A DNA stretch of 64,000 bases from Hespellia sp. (GTDB lineage Bacteria > Bacillota > Clostridia > Lachnospirales > Lachnospiraceae). Each line of letters opens with the position of its first letter. Within the stretch, counting starts at the first letter, position 1. Made by a program: the position numbers and the translations under genes. Below, one piece after another: positions 34,666-44,306 of the stretch. The DNA is taken from the NCBI GenBank assembly GCA_028689735.1, contig JAQVCP010000006.1, positions 26,518 through 90,517 on the forward strand, read 5' to 3'. Below the pieces are notes generated by a model. That model worked only from the letters and a program-made list of their open reading frames with translations. It ran no database searches and was not told the origin of the DNA.

Positions 34666-34772
34666 AGTGGCGGGGCAGAACGAATGATAAGTGTTCGTTT
34701 TGCTTTCCACTATGTTGAAATAATCAGAATACTGACACAGTCTGTTTTGGGGGAAATGGACGGTGTCAGTAT
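34666..34772 (+). other. Two tandem hairpins between the two mtlA-like genes
   Basis: The first hairpin (34666-34711) pairs AGTGG, then GCAGAACGAA with TTCGTTTTGC, then CCACT. The second (34729-34772) pairs ATACTGACAC with GTGTCAGTAT and continues into the loop. Neither has a clean T-run, though the first carries TTTTGCTTT. They may slow or attenuate transcription into the second permease, or stabilise the mtlA message. Confidence 0.5.
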
Positions 34773-34817
34773 ACTTGCGTTTATAAACAGGGATGAATGC
34801 TATGAGGGTGGGAACGG

Positions 34818-36272
34818 ATGAAAAAGAGGATACAAAAAGTTGGAAAATTTTACAGCGGGATTATCATGAAATATATTGGAATCTTTCTCTTTGTGGGACT
34901 GGTGTCTGTCTGCTTTGGGAAAAATGGCTGGTATCCGTATGAAGCCATGTCTAACATATCGGGAACGGTTTATGATATCCTGCTTCCCTGTCTGATTGGT
35001 TTTGCCGCGGGTGAGGCAATCGGCATGGATTCCGGTGGCGTGGTGGGGCTGCTGGCCACGGTTGGGGTTGTGGCAGCGGATGCACGAATTGGAATTCTGG
35101 GAGCAATGATCATAGGACCAATCTGTGGTTTCTTCTGTAAAAAAGTCCTTAACAAATTGCTTGAGAAGACAAGGGCAAGTCTGCAGATGCTGACGAAAAA
35201 TCTGATGATTGCAGTCGCAGGATGTATTTTCTGTCTCTTTGGCCATTTTGTTCTTGCTCCAATGCTGAGTGTGCTGTCAACGGCCATGTCTTACGGGATT
35301 GATTATCTGATTTCAGAACGTTGGATTGTGCTGAGCAGTATTATTATCGAGCCGACAAAAGTGCTGTTTCTGAACAATGGTGTGAACCATGCAATTCTGA
35401 CACCACTGGGGGTACAGCAGGTAGAGGTATCTGGGAAATCTGTCCTGTTTTTGCTGGAGACGAACCCGGGACCGGGACTTGGAGTACTTTTAGCGCTTCT
35501 GTGCAGAAAAAAAGAAAAAAGAGAGCAGTATGCAGCTGGCTTATTCGTGCAGGGAATCGGTGGAATCCATGAAGTATATTTTCCGTTCATTCTGTCCAAT
35601 TTATGGCTGATTTTTCCATTGATTGCAGGTGGTATGGCTGGAACGGCATCCTTTCTGTCGCTTGGAGCTGGTCTGCAGGCACCGGTGTCACCGGGCAGTA
35701 TTCTGACAATCCTGCTGATGGCAGGACGGAGCGACTTCATGGAAGTACTGGCGGGAATCGGTGTATCGGTTGTGGTATCATTTACTGTTGCATGGTTTGT
35801 GTTGTTTTTTCAACATAGATGGAAGAAAGATTCGTTGAATGCTTCTTTATATGAAGCGAATGTGAATCGGATATCTGAAGACATGGGGACAGAAGACGGA
35901 ACCTCAGAGATGGAAATTGCAGGAAAAAACGGGGATGGTGCAGAAGATTTGGAAATGCATGCTGTTGGAATCGGAAGAGATGAGGTAAAAAGAATTGGCT
36001 TTTTATGCGATGGCGGAGTCGGATCCAGCGTCATGGGAGCAGCTATTTTCCGAAGACAGCTGAAAGCATGCGGCATCGCAGGAATCGAGGTCTCTGCGTA
36101 TGCAGCATCAGAAGCACCGGAAGATCTGGACCTGATCGTGTGTCAAAAGGATTTTGCGGAAATGCTGCCGGATGCCTGCAGAAAAAAACAGATTTTCTCA
36201 CTGGACAATCTGGTCAGCAGTGAAAGTTATACGGAATTATTGGTAGAGATTCAAAAGAGAAGGGGAGAGTAA
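34818..36272 (+). CDS. Second mannitol-family PTS IICB (mtlA paralogue)
   Basis: A 484-residue paralogue of the upstream permease. The IIC part keeps NPGPGLGVLLA and GIGGIHEVYFPFIL, and the IIB part keeps the active cysteine in CDGGVGSSVMG (C397). Both activities could therefore work. The linker is longer and acidic, and overall divergence is high, so the substrate may differ (another hexitol or pentitol) or the protein may sense rather than transport. It has no IIA of its own. The stop overlaps the mtlR start by one base, so it is likely co-translated with the regulator. Confidence 0.82.
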   Translation: MKKRIQKVGKFYSGIIMKYIGIFLFVGLVSVCFGKNGWYPYEAMSNISGTVYDILLPCLIGFAAGEAIGMDSGGVVGLLATVGVVAADARIGILGAMIIGPICGFFCKKVLNKLLEKTRASLQMLTKNLMIAVAGCIFCLFGHFVLAPMLSVLSTAMSYGIDYLISERWIVLSSIIIEPTKVLFLNNGVNHAILTPLGVQQVEVSGKSVLFLLETNPGPGLGVLLALLCRKKEKREQYAAGLFVQGIGGIHEVYFPFILSNLWLIFPLIAGGMAGTASFLSLGAGLQAPVSPGSILTILLMAGRSDFMEVLAGIGVSVVVSFTVAWFVLFFQHRWKKDSLNASLYEANVNRISEDMGTEDGTSEMEIAGKNGDGAEDLEMHAVGIGRDEVKRIGFLCDGGVGSSVMGAAIFRRQLKACGIAGIEVSAYAASEAPEDLDLIVCQKDFAEMLPDACRKKQIFSLDNLVSSESYTELLVEIQKRRGE

Positions 36273-38374
36273 TGGGATTTTCGACACGTATCAAACAGAT
36301 TTTGATTGTTCTCTTGCAGGAGGCGGAGCCAGTCTCTGTTCAATATCTGGCAGAAAAAATCGGAGTGAGCAAACGGACTACCCAGCGTGAACTTGGTTAC
36401 ATCGATTCGGACTTGAAACATTATCCACTCACATTTATGAGTAAGACCGGAGTGGGCGTATGGCTGGAAGGTACTGCAGAGGAAAAGGAGCAGCTCCTTC
36501 ATAAGCTCCTTCAGGGCGATCAGTTCGATGTTATGAACAAGGAAGAACGAAGAAAGCGGCTGATTCTGGAAATTTTAAGGGATAAAGGTCTGAAAAAATT
36601 GTTTTACTACAGCAGTCAGTTTCAGGTGAGCGAGGCGACAATCAGTAATGATCTGGAGGCCATTGAACCGTGGCTTAATGCTCAGAATCTTTTTATTGTG
36701 CGCAAGCCGGGATGCGGTGTGGATGTTCAGGGAACAGAGGAGGAATACCGCAAGGCAATCCGTATCTTTATCGATGAAAATATGAACTCGGATTTTATCA
36801 GAGAATCCTATGAATTCTCAGAGACAGAGGGAGGGAAAAAGCGCGGAATTGAAAATCTCAAAAACAGTGAGATTGGGCAGATTCTCAATGACAATATCCT
36901 GAAAAAAGTTGTCAATACCATTCTGGGGCTGGACAATGAGCGGGTGCTGAACCTGACGGAGAACTCTTATGTTGGTCTGGTGCTCCACGTTTCCATAGCA
37001 ATTAACCGCATTATCAAGAATGAGATGATTGAGACTAATGAGGAGCTCATTCACGATGTGGCCAAGGATGAGGACTTTGCTCTGGCGGAGCAGATTGTAA
37101 CTGCTCTGGAGGAAGAGTTTGATATCGAAATTCCGGAGATGGAGATTTATTATATCTGCCTTCATATTAAAGGAGCCAAGCATCAGAAGGTTGCCTTCAA
37201 GGAAACGGAGACAGTGGAGATGGAGCGCAAAGAGCTGCAGAAGCTGGTCAATGCTATGATCAATGCATTTGACGAGGAACAGGCGTATTTGTTGAAACAG
37301 GATGACGAATTTATCCAGGGTCTGCTCGCGCATCTTCAGCCGACGATGATCCGGATTATGTATCATATGCAGATTCAGAATCCGGTGCTGGAGGATATCA
37401 AGAAAGGATATCAGGAAGTATATGAAAAATGTCTGAAGGTGTCAAAGGTGCTGGCGGATTGGATTGGACAACCGGTGCCAGAGACGGAGACTGGATTTTT
37501 GACTGTGCATTTTGGAGCCGCACTGGTTCGCCTTGAAGATAAGAAAGAAGTGTTCCGTCAGGTAGCGGTTGGAGTAGTATGTGCCAGTGGGATCGGAATA
37601 TCAAGACTTATGGCAACCAAGATAGAAAAGGGCTTCAAGAACCGCGTGGAGGTTGTTACCTACGGGAAAAATGATATTACCCCATTCATCATTTCTAACA
37701 CAGACTTTTTTGTATCCAGTATCCCGATGGACACAAGCCAGGGAGATATCTTGTCGGTAAGCCCACTGCTCAACGAGGCAGATATGGATGAGATTCGAAA
37801 AAAAGTCATGTATTATGAGCGGACACCACAGCTGGGGAGGGATCGGTCAGAGACATCTGTGCAGCTGGAACAGACCAATTTTGTGGCACATCAGATTCGC
37901 ATGGTGGTAGATCATATGGAATATTTCCAGGTGGAGGAAGAAATTACATTTCCGGTGCTTGTGGAGACAATCGGCAAGGGGATGGCTTGCTATGACGAGG
38001 AGCGGGACTGGGTGGTGCAGGATCTTTTGAACCGCGAAAAGCTTGGAAGTCAGATTTTTGCGGAATTCGGATTTGCCCTGCTTCACACCAGAACCAGAGA
38101 CGTGAGCAGACCAGAATTCGCAGTCTGTCTGACGGAGACCAAGGGCAGCTTTACGGATCCGTATTTTAAAGGGATTCAGGCGGTGTTTGTCATGCTCATT
38201 CCAGTGGATGACCATATCAAAGAGAACAGTGATATTCTCGGATACATCAGTGGAATGATGATTGAGGACGATGAATTCCTTGACAAGATGATAGCAGGGG
38301 ATAAGGAAGAGATGAGGCAGACTCTTTCGAAGACTTTGAAAGAGTACTTTAAGTATTATGTGAGCCGGTTGTAG
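36272..38374 (+). CDS. mtlR: PRD-type transcriptional activator MtlR
   Basis: A 700-residue PTS-controlled activator. It has two N-terminal helix-turn-helix domains (about 8-60 and 85-140; VSVQYLAEKIGVSKRTTQRE), PRD1 (about 195-305), PRD2 (about 310-415), an EIIB-Gat-like domain with VVCASGIGIS (Cys about 427) and an EIIA-Mtl-like domain with H605 in LLHTRTRD. PRD regulators of this type are activated or silenced by phosphorylation from HPr and the cognate EIIs. It probably binds the TTTGGCAC palindromes at the mtlA and mtlF promoters. ATG 36272 overlaps the stop of the preceding gene. Confidence 0.88.
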   Translation: MGFSTRIKQILIVLLQEAEPVSVQYLAEKIGVSKRTTQRELGYIDSDLKHYPLTFMSKTGVGVWLEGTAEEKEQLLHKLLQGDQFDVMNKEERRKRLILEILRDKGLKKLFYYSSQFQVSEATISNDLEAIEPWLNAQNLFIVRKPGCGVDVQGTEEEYRKAIRIFIDENMNSDFIRESYEFSETEGGKKRGIENLKNSEIGQILNDNILKKVVNTILGLDNERVLNLTENSYVGLVLHVSIAINRIIKNEMIETNEELIHDVAKDEDFALAEQIVTALEEEFDIEIPEMEIYYICLHIKGAKHQKVAFKETETVEMERKELQKLVNAMINAFDEEQAYLLKQDDEFIQGLLAHLQPTMIRIMYHMQIQNPVLEDIKKGYQEVYEKCLKVSKVLADWIGQPVPETETGFLTVHFGAALVRLEDKKEVFRQVAVGVVCASGIGISRLMATKIEKGFKNRVEVVTYGKNDITPFIISNTDFFVSSIPMDTSQGDILSVSPLLNEADMDEIRKKVMYYERTPQLGRDRSETSVQLEQTNFVAHQIRMVVDHMEYFQVEEEITFPVLVETIGKGMACYDEERDWVVQDLLNREKLGSQIFAEFGFALLHTRTRDVSRPEFAVCLTETKGSFTDPYFKGIQAVFVMLIPVDDHIKENSDILGYISGMMIEDDEFLDKMIAGDKEEMRQTLSKTLKEYFKYYVSRL

Positions 38375-38436
38375 ATGCAATTTGGAGATAGAGAGAAGGG
38401 GGCGTGGTTTGGAATGCCGTGCTGTCCCCACTAAAA

Positions 38437-38461
38437 TTTGGCACTATCTGTTGGCGCCAAA
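38437..38461 (+). promoter_or_regulatory. Palindromic operator of mtlF
   Basis: TTTGGCAC and GCGCCAAA flank a 9-base centre. Counted from the base after the palindrome, 15 bases separate it from TTGAAA, exactly as at mtlA. Probable MtlR activator site. Confidence 0.65.
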
Positions 38462-38477
38462 TATCGGGGTCTTTGAA

Positions 38478-38507
38478 TTGAAAAATGTAGTGCTAAGGAC
38501 ATATAAT
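38478..38507 (+). promoter_or_regulatory. mtlF promoter
   Basis: TTGAAA (38478-38483), 18-base spacer, TATAAT (38502-38507). It drives mtlF and the two catabolic genes separately from mtlA. Confidence 0.7.
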
Positions 38508-38571
38508 ATACACATAGAAACACGAAAGCAAAGAAATGACAATAAACAAAAAATCAAAAGGAGGAAATGAA

Positions 38572-39084
38572 ATGTTCTTTAAGAAGAAAAAAGCAGAACC
38601 AGAAAAGGTGACAGCAGTGGAGACTCCGGCAGCAACAGCTGAATCTGAAGGTGGACAGAATTTAGACTTACTTTATTTGAAAAATGTCAAGGTGGACGGC
38701 AAGGCAGCGAATAAAGAAGAAGCAATCCGGATGGTTGGCCAGATGCTGGTTGACACAGGATATGTTGATCCATCTTATGTAGATGGAATGGTAGAGAGGG
38801 AAAAAACATTTTCTACATACATGGGAAGCGGACTTGCTCTTCCTCACGGAGTGGAAGCAGCGAAGAAAGCAGTTAAGGCTTCTGGAATCGCAGTTGTAGT
38901 ATTCCAGGATGGAGTAGACTGGGGCGGAGAAACAGCAGAGATCGTAGTTGGAATCGCAGGCGTTGGTGATGAACATCTGAACATCCTTTCTAATATTGCA
39001 GAGGTCATGATGGATGATGAAAGAGTAAAAGATTTATACAGCAAGGATGCACAAAAGATTTACGCATTATTAACAGCAAACTAA
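38572..39084 (+). CDS. mtlF: PTS mannitol transporter subunit IIA
   Basis: A 170-residue phosphocarrier of the mannitol/fructose IIA family. H92 in GSGLALPHGVEAA takes phosphate from HPr and hands it to the IIB cysteine of the permease. Compared with the usual length of about 145 residues it has an extra charged, Ala/Pro-rich N-terminal extension (1-30) that may be a relic of a fused linker. AAAGGAGG lies 7-8 bases before ATG 38572. It is the only IIA in the block and could serve both IICB proteins. Confidence 0.92.
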   Translation: MFFKKKKAEPEKVTAVETPAATAESEGGQNLDLLYLKNVKVDGKAANKEEAIRMVGQMLVDTGYVDPSYVDGMVEREKTFSTYMGSGLALPHGVEAAKKAVKASGIAVVVFQDGVDWGGETAEIVVGIAGVGDEHLNILSNIAEVMMDDERVKDLYSKDAQKIYALLTAN

Positions 39085-39124
39085 AAGTGACAGCAAAACA
39101 GCAGATTTGAAAGGGGTAGAGAGT

Positions 39125-40057
39125 ATGATCGTAACAGTGACAATGAATCCGGCAATTGACAAGACGGTGGATGTGCCAAGATTAGAGTGCGGCGGTCTGA
39201 ATCGTATCAGTCATGTAGAATACGATGCCGGAGGAAAAGGAATCAACGTTTCCAAGACTATCAAGGAACTTGGTGGGAAGAGCATCGCAACCGGATTTCT
39301 GGGTGGTAATGCCGGAAGGACGATTCAGAGTGTTCTGGAAGACTGGGGAATCGAAAATGATTTCGTCTGGGTAGATGGTGAGACAAGAACCAACACAAAG
39401 GTTGTAGAACAGCGCGGCGGTGTGACAGAGCTCAATGAACCTGGTCCGATCATCACAGCAAAACAGATGCAGCAGTTATACGAAAAGCTGGAGGGTTATG
39501 CGGCAGAGGACGTGTTGTTTGTACTGGCAGGAAGTATTCCAAGTGGTGTTGATAAACACTGTTACAGGAAAATTGTAGAAATGGTACACGGCAAAGGTGC
39601 CAAGATTCTTTTAGATGCAGACGGAGAGTTGTTCAAAGTTGCTTTGGACGCAGGTCCGGACATTATCAAACCAAACAGGGTAGAGCTGGAAGAATACGCA
39701 CAATTTGATTATCATGCTTCCGAAGAAGAGCTGGCGCAGATTGCTGTAAAGCTTCACGAAAAAGGAATTGAGACAATTGCAATTTCCATGGGTGGTGAAG
39801 GCGCATTATTTGTCGGAAAAGACTACGAGATTTTCTGCCCGGGACTTCGCGTTGAGGCACATTCTACCGTAGGTGCGGGCGATGCAATGGTAGCGGCCCT
39901 GGCATATGGCGTTGATGGTAAGCTTGGAATCGAAGAAATGGTGAGAACATGTATCGCAACTTCAGCGGGTGCGGTTACTACGATTGGTACAAAACCACCG
40001 ACAAGAGAAGTGATTGACGGCCTGAAGGAAAAAGTAATTATGGAGCGTCACAGATAA
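39125..40057 (+). CDS. fruK: 1-phosphofructokinase family hexose-phosphate kinase
   Basis: A 310-residue PfkB-family kinase. It opens with MIVTVTMNPAIDKT and has DAGGKGINVSK and the catalytic STVGAGDAM (D253). RTNTKVVEQ and TELNEPGP fit the FruK/LacC branch. It most likely phosphorylates fructose-1-P to fructose-1,6-bisphosphate; tagatose-6-P kinase is the alternative. No fructose PTS lies in the window, so the source of fructose-1-P would have to be the dehydrogenase encoded next. AAAGGGG precedes ATG 39125 by 8 bases. The gap after mtlF is 40 bases. Confidence 0.85.
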   Translation: MIVTVTMNPAIDKTVDVPRLECGGLNRISHVEYDAGGKGINVSKTIKELGGKSIATGFLGGNAGRTIQSVLEDWGIENDFVWVDGETRTNTKVVEQRGGVTELNEPGPIITAKQMQQLYEKLEGYAAEDVLFVLAGSIPSGVDKHCYRKIVEMVHGKGAKILLDADGELFKVALDAGPDIIKPNRVELEEYAQFDYHASEEELAQIAVKLHEKGIETIAISMGGEGALFVGKDYEIFCPGLRVEAHSTVGAGDAMVAALAYGVDGKLGIEEMVRTCIATSAGAVTTIGTKPPTREVIDGLKEKVIMERHR

Positions 40058-40184
40058 TCTGGGAAGCCAAAGTGTAAAGAATCATTTAAATGCAGTTCCA
40101 AAAATTAATGTTGAAAATTGCAGTGGTAAAGCAGACATTTGAAATAAATAAAAAAATATAAAAAAGAAAAAGGAGATTATAACT

Positions 40185-41450
40185 ATGAAAACAAAAGCAG
40201 TAAGAATGTATGGAACAAGAGACTTGAGATTAGAGGAATTTGAACTTCCACAGATCAAAGATGATGAAATCCTGGTAAAGGTTATGAGTGACAGCATCTG
40301 TATGTCTACTTACAAATTAGTAGAGCAGGGTAAGAAGCATAAGAGAGCTCCACAGAATATTGATACAAACCCGGTTATCATCGGACATGAGTTTGCAGGT
40401 GTTATTGTTGAAGTTGGTGAAAAATGGAAAGATCAGTTCAAACCGGGTCAGAAATTTGCTCAGCAGCCAGCCCTCAACTACAAAGGACGTCTTGACTCTC
40501 CTGGATATTCTTATGAATTCTGTGGTGGAGCTACAGAATACTGTATCATGCCTCACGAAGTAATGGAACTTGGATGCCTGATGCCTTATGATGGAGATTC
40601 TTTCTTTGAGGCTTCTCTTGGCGAGCCAATGAGCTGCTGTATTGGTGGATTCCACGGAAACTATCATACAAACAAAAGAAATCATGACCTTAAGACAGGT
40701 ACAAAAGAAGATGGAAACATCATTATCTTAGGTGGATGCGGTCCAATGGGACTCGGTGCAGTAAGCTACGGAATCCAGTTCGAGAACAAACCGAAACGTA
40801 TCGTTGTAACAGATATCAGTGATGACAGAATTGCAAGAGCAAAAGAAGTAATCACACCAGAATATGCACAGGAGCATGGCGTAGAGTTATTATATGTAAA
40901 TACAGCAAGCATGGCTGACCCTGTAAAAGAACTCATCGACATTACAGAAGGACACGGATATGATGATGTATTTGTATACATCCCAAATCGTCAGGTTGCT
41001 GAGATGGGTGACAAATTACTTGCATTCGACGGATGCTTAAACTTCTTCGCTGGCCCAACAGATAACCAGTTCAGCGCAGAAATCAACCTTTACAACTGCC
41101 ACTATACAAGCTCTCATATCATGGGAACTACAGGCGGAAACAACGATGACCTGATTGAAGCAAATACACTTGCAGCAGCAGGAAAGATCGAGCCAGCCGT
41201 AATGGTTACACATGTTGGTGGTATCGATAGTATCGTAGAGGCTACACTGAACCTTCCTAAGATTCCAGGAGGAAAGAAGCTGACTTATACACAGTTCAAC
41301 ATGCCACTTACAGCAATCGAAGACTTTGGTAAGTTAGGTGAAACAGATCCATTATTCAAGAAACTGGATGATGTTTGCAAGGCAAACCGTGGACTTTGGA
41401 GTGCAGAAGCTGAGAGAATCTTGTTTGAGCACTTTGGTGTAGAAGTATAA
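40185..41450 (+). CDS. SorE-like zinc polyol-phosphate dehydrogenase
   Basis: A 421-residue medium-chain dehydrogenase resembling L-sorbose-1-phosphate reductase (SorE). Zinc-site residues sit in SDSICMSTYK and IIGHEFAG, and the nucleotide fold in IILGGCGPMGLGAVSYG. No structural-zinc cysteine lobe is apparent. SorE interconverts a 2-keto-1-phosphate and the hexitol phosphate at the carbon beside the phosphate. On mannitol-1-P the same chemistry would give fructose-1-P, the substrate of the upstream kinase; this is inference. Strong AAAGGAG site before ATG 40185. Last gene of the block, with a terminator about 80 bases downstream. Confidence 0.82.
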   Translation: MKTKAVRMYGTRDLRLEEFELPQIKDDEILVKVMSDSICMSTYKLVEQGKKHKRAPQNIDTNPVIIGHEFAGVIVEVGEKWKDQFKPGQKFAQQPALNYKGRLDSPGYSYEFCGGATEYCIMPHEVMELGCLMPYDGDSFFEASLGEPMSCCIGGFHGNYHTNKRNHDLKTGTKEDGNIIILGGCGPMGLGAVSYGIQFENKPKRIVVTDISDDRIARAKEVITPEYAQEHGVELLYVNTASMADPVKELIDITEGHGYDDVFVYIPNRQVAEMGDKLLAFDGCLNFFAGPTDNQFSAEINLYNCHYTSSHIMGTTGGNNDDLIEANTLAAAGKIEPAVMVTHVGGIDSIVEATLNLPKIPGGKKLTYTQFNMPLTAIEDFGKLGETDPLFKKLDDVCKANRGLWSAEAERILFEHFGVEV

Positions 41451-41531
41451 TCGAAAAGCGGACGTATACGTGGTCATCCAGTCGATGGGCTGGATAGACC
41501 GTTAAATCGGAAATAATCAATATTTGCCAAG

Positions 41532-41564
41532 GGGTGTTTTCTATCATGGAAGACACCCTGTTTT
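41532..41564 (+). terminator. Terminator of the hexitol operon
   Basis: A 10-bp stem, GGGTGTTTTC (41532-41541) with GAAGACACCC (41549-41558, one G-U or mismatch), then TGTTTT. It ends the mtlF-fruK-dehydrogenase message. Confidence 0.75.
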
Positions 41565-41569
41565 ATTGT

Positions 41570-41594
41570 CGGGAAAGTTCTTGGAACATTCCCG
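41570..41594 (+). repeat. Recurrent CGGGAA/TTCCCG hairpin, copy 2
   Basis: Contains GGGAAAGTTCTT and AACATTCCCGG exactly as in the copy at 12960, differing only in the loop centre (GG versus TA). Like that copy it sits directly behind a terminator. The rest of the 364-base gap (41451-41814) holds a TATAAT at 41717 that may serve gdpP. Confidence 0.55.
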
Positions 41595-41814
41595 GATGGC
41601 AGTATCAGCCTATCGGGTGAAGCTGAATTTACAATGGGATAATATTGAAAACAGGATAGCTGAAAATGAAAAATATATGGTAAAAATATGGGGATGCAAT
41701 CCGGGGAGAAAAATGATATAATAGGTGCAGACTGGTGTGTGCTTCGTCATCAACCTGTGATTGACGACAGGATATCATACAGTGGCAACACGATGGATAT
41801 AGAGGAAAAAGGAA

Positions 41815-43860
41815 ATGAAAAAGAACAATATCCGCTTAAAAGGACAACTCAGATTATACATGCAATGGCCGATTGTTATGTCGGTCCTCCTGATCGCAAT
41901 GAATATCTGGATTTATATGGTAGATAAAAAGGCAGGCGCAATCATGACAGTATGCATTATCATTTACATGATTGTAGCCAGTGTTTTTTATTTCTATAAT
42001 CGTTCCCTGGTATTTGCAGATTTGGTAGAATTTGCAGCCCGTTATGGAATCGTACAGAATACATTGTTGAAGGAATTATCTGTTCCCTATGCGATTCTTC
42101 TGGAAGACGGAAGAATCCTGTGGATGAATGACAGCTTTACAGAGCTGACCCAGAGAAAGAAAAATGACAAATATATTACCAAGCTGATTCCAGACCTGGA
42201 TACGAAGACCCTGCCTTCAAAGCAGGCGGATCAGGTGGAAAAGGAGATTACGTACAAGGATCGTGATTATCACGTGGAACTCCGAAAGGTGTCGGTAGAA
42301 GGCTTCAGCGAGACAGAGCAGCTCTTTGATATCTCGGAGGAAAAGGAATTTTTCGTTGCAGTTTATATGCGAGATGTGACAGAATTGAATGCCTATATCA
42401 GGGAGAATGAAGACCAGCGTTTTATAGCAGGACTGATTTACATTGATAATTATGATGAGATCATGGCCAGCGTTGAAGAGGTTCGACAATCACTGCTTGT
42501 GGCATTGATTGACCGTAAGATTAACAAATACATCGGTGATGTAGATGGGGTTGTCAAAAAGCTCGAGAAAGATAAATATTTCATTGTTATTAAAAAGAAG
42601 AGCTTCAAACAGCTTCAGGAAGATAAGTTTGCGCTTCTGGAAGAGGTCAAAGAGGTCAATATCGGCAATACCAGTGCACCGACTTTGAGCATCGGTCTGG
42701 GACTTAATACATCGACTTATGCACAGAGCTATAATTATGCACGTGTGGCCATTGATCTGGCACTTGCAAGAGGCGGGGATCAGGCAGTAATCAAGGACTG
42801 CAACGGTATCACATATTTTGGCGGCAAGAAGGAGCAGATGGCCAAGAATACCCGCGTGAAAGCGCGTGTCAAGGCAGAAGCGCTTCGTGAGTTTATTATT
42901 GCCAAGGATCAGGTCATCGTGATGGGACATAATATTTCAGATGCGGATTCACTGGGAGCCTGCATCGGCATTTACCGGGCGGCGACAGAGTTGGAGAAGA
43001 AAGCACATATCGTGATCAATGAGATTACGAGTTCTATCCGACCGCTCTATGATGAGATTGCAAAGAATCCAGCTTACGAAAAGGATTTGTTCCTCACGTC
43101 AAAAGAAGTGGAGGAATATGTTACTGACAACACGATGGTAGTGGTTGTAGACTGTAACAAAGCGATGATGACAGAGTGTCCTCCGCTCCTTAAGAAGGCG
43201 AAGACAATTGCAGTTCTGGATCATCACAGACAGAGCAGTAATATGATTGACAATGCAGTGCTCTCCTATATTGAGCCATACTCTTCCTCAGCCTGCGAGA
43301 TGGTTGCGGAGATTCTGCAATATATCGTGGAAGATATCAAGCTTCCGAGTGTGGAAGCCGAGTGTCTCTATGCCGGAATCATGATTGACACCCGGAACTT
43401 TATGAACCGGACCGGCGTGCGGACCTTTGAGGCAGCGGCATTCCTGCGAAGATGCGGAGCCAATATCACCAGAGTGCGCAAGATGTTCCGCGACGATATG
43501 GAATCCTATCGCGCAAAGGCAGAAGCTGTGCGTATGGCAGAAGTATACCGCAAGGAATTTGCGATTTCATTTTGCCCGGGAGATATTGACAGCCCGACAG
43601 TTCTGGCGGCGCAGGCGGCCAACGAGTTGTTGGATATCAACGGAATCAAGGCGTCCTTTGTCATGACAGAATACAATGAGAAGATTTATCTGAGCTGTCG
43701 CTCGATTGATGAGCTGAATGTACAGCTGATTGCCGAGAAGCTTGGCGGAGGCGGTCATATTAATGCAGCCGGGGCACAGTTCCCGTATACGGATATGCAG
43801 AAAGCAATCCGTGTACTGAAAAAGACGATTGATACAATGATGGAAGAAGGAGACATATAA
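41815..43860 (+). CDS. gdpP: c-di-AMP phosphodiesterase
   Basis: A 681-residue membrane enzyme that hydrolyses c-di-AMP to pApA. It has two N-terminal membrane helices (about 14-60), a PAS-like domain (about 80-180), a degenerate GGDEF domain (about 190-345) and the DHH/DHHA1 catalytic part. Motifs are [27 protein letters not shown] and [10 protein letters not shown], all intact. The GGDEF domain has no GGDEF signature, as is normal for GdpP. It overlaps the rplI start (TAATG), and the gdpP-rplI-dnaB order is conserved in Firmicutes. Confidence 0.96.
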   Translation: MKKNNIRLKGQLRLYMQWPIVMSVLLIAMNIWIYMVDKKAGAIMTVCIIIYMIVASVFYFYNRSLVFADLVEFAARYGIVQNTLLKELSVPYAILLEDGRILWMNDSFTELTQRKKNDKYITKLIPDLDTKTLPSKQADQVEKEITYKDRDYHVELRKVSVEGFSETEQLFDISEEKEFFVAVYMRDVTELNAYIRENEDQRFIAGLIYIDNYDEIMASVEEVRQSLLVALIDRKINKYIGDVDGVVKKLEKDKYFIVIKKKSFKQLQEDKFALLEEVKEVNIGNTSAPTLSIGLGLNTSTYAQSYNYARVAIDLALARGGDQAVIKDCNGITYFGGKKEQMAKNTRVKARVKAEALREFIIAKDQVIVMGHNISDADSLGACIGIYRAATELEKKAHIVINEITSSIRPLYDEIAKNPAYEKDLFLTSKEVEEYVTDNTMVVVVDCNKAMMTECPPLLKKAKTIAVLDHHRQSSNMIDNAVLSYIEPYSSSACEMVAEILQYIVEDIKLPSVEAECLYAGIMIDTRNFMNRTGVRTFEAAAFLRRCGANITRVRKMFRDDMESYRAKAEAVRMAEVYRKEFAISFCPGDIDSPTVLAAQAANELLDINGIKASFVMTEYNEKIYLSCRSIDELNVQLIAEKLGGGGHINAAGAQFPYTDMQKAIRVLKKTIDTMMEEGDI

Positions 43861-44306
43861 TGAAGGTAATTTTATTAGAAGATGTAAAGAGTCTGGGAAA
43901 GAAAGGCGAAGTAGTAAACGTTAATGATGGATATGCAAGAAATTTCATTCTTCATAAGAACCTTGGAATTGAGGCTACCAATAAGAATCTCAACGATCTG
44001 AAGCTCAAGAAGAATAATGAGGAGAAGCTTGCCCAGGAACAGCTGGAGGCAGCCAAGGAGCTTGCAAAGAAGCTTGAGACCGGTGAGATTACACTGACGA
44101 TCAAGACTGGTGAAGGCGGAAGGACCTTTGGTTCTATTTCCTCAAAGGAGATTGCGGAGGCAGTGAAGGACCAGATGGGATATGACGTGGACAAGAAGAA
44201 GGTTCAGCTCAAAGAGGGAATTAAAACTCTCGGCACACATACGGTACCAGTAAAGGTTCATGCGAAGGTTACCGCTGAGCTGAAGGTCAAAGTGAACCCT
44301 GCATAG
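43860..44306 (+). CDS. rplI: 50S ribosomal protein L9
   Basis: A 148-residue protein with the L9 N-terminal motif [29 protein letters not shown], a long charged connecting helix (about 45-80) and a C-terminal domain ([20 protein letters not shown]). It sits near the base of the L1 stalk. The ATG overlaps the gdpP stop by one base. The gap to dnaB is about 185 bases. Confidence 0.97.
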   Translation: MKVILLEDVKSLGKKGEVVNVNDGYARNFILHKNLGIEATNKNLNDLKLKKNNEEKLAQEQLEAAKELAKKLETGEITLTIKTGEGGRTFGSISSKEIAEAVKDQMGYDVDKKKVQLKEGIKTLGTHTVPVKVHAKVTAELKVKVNPA

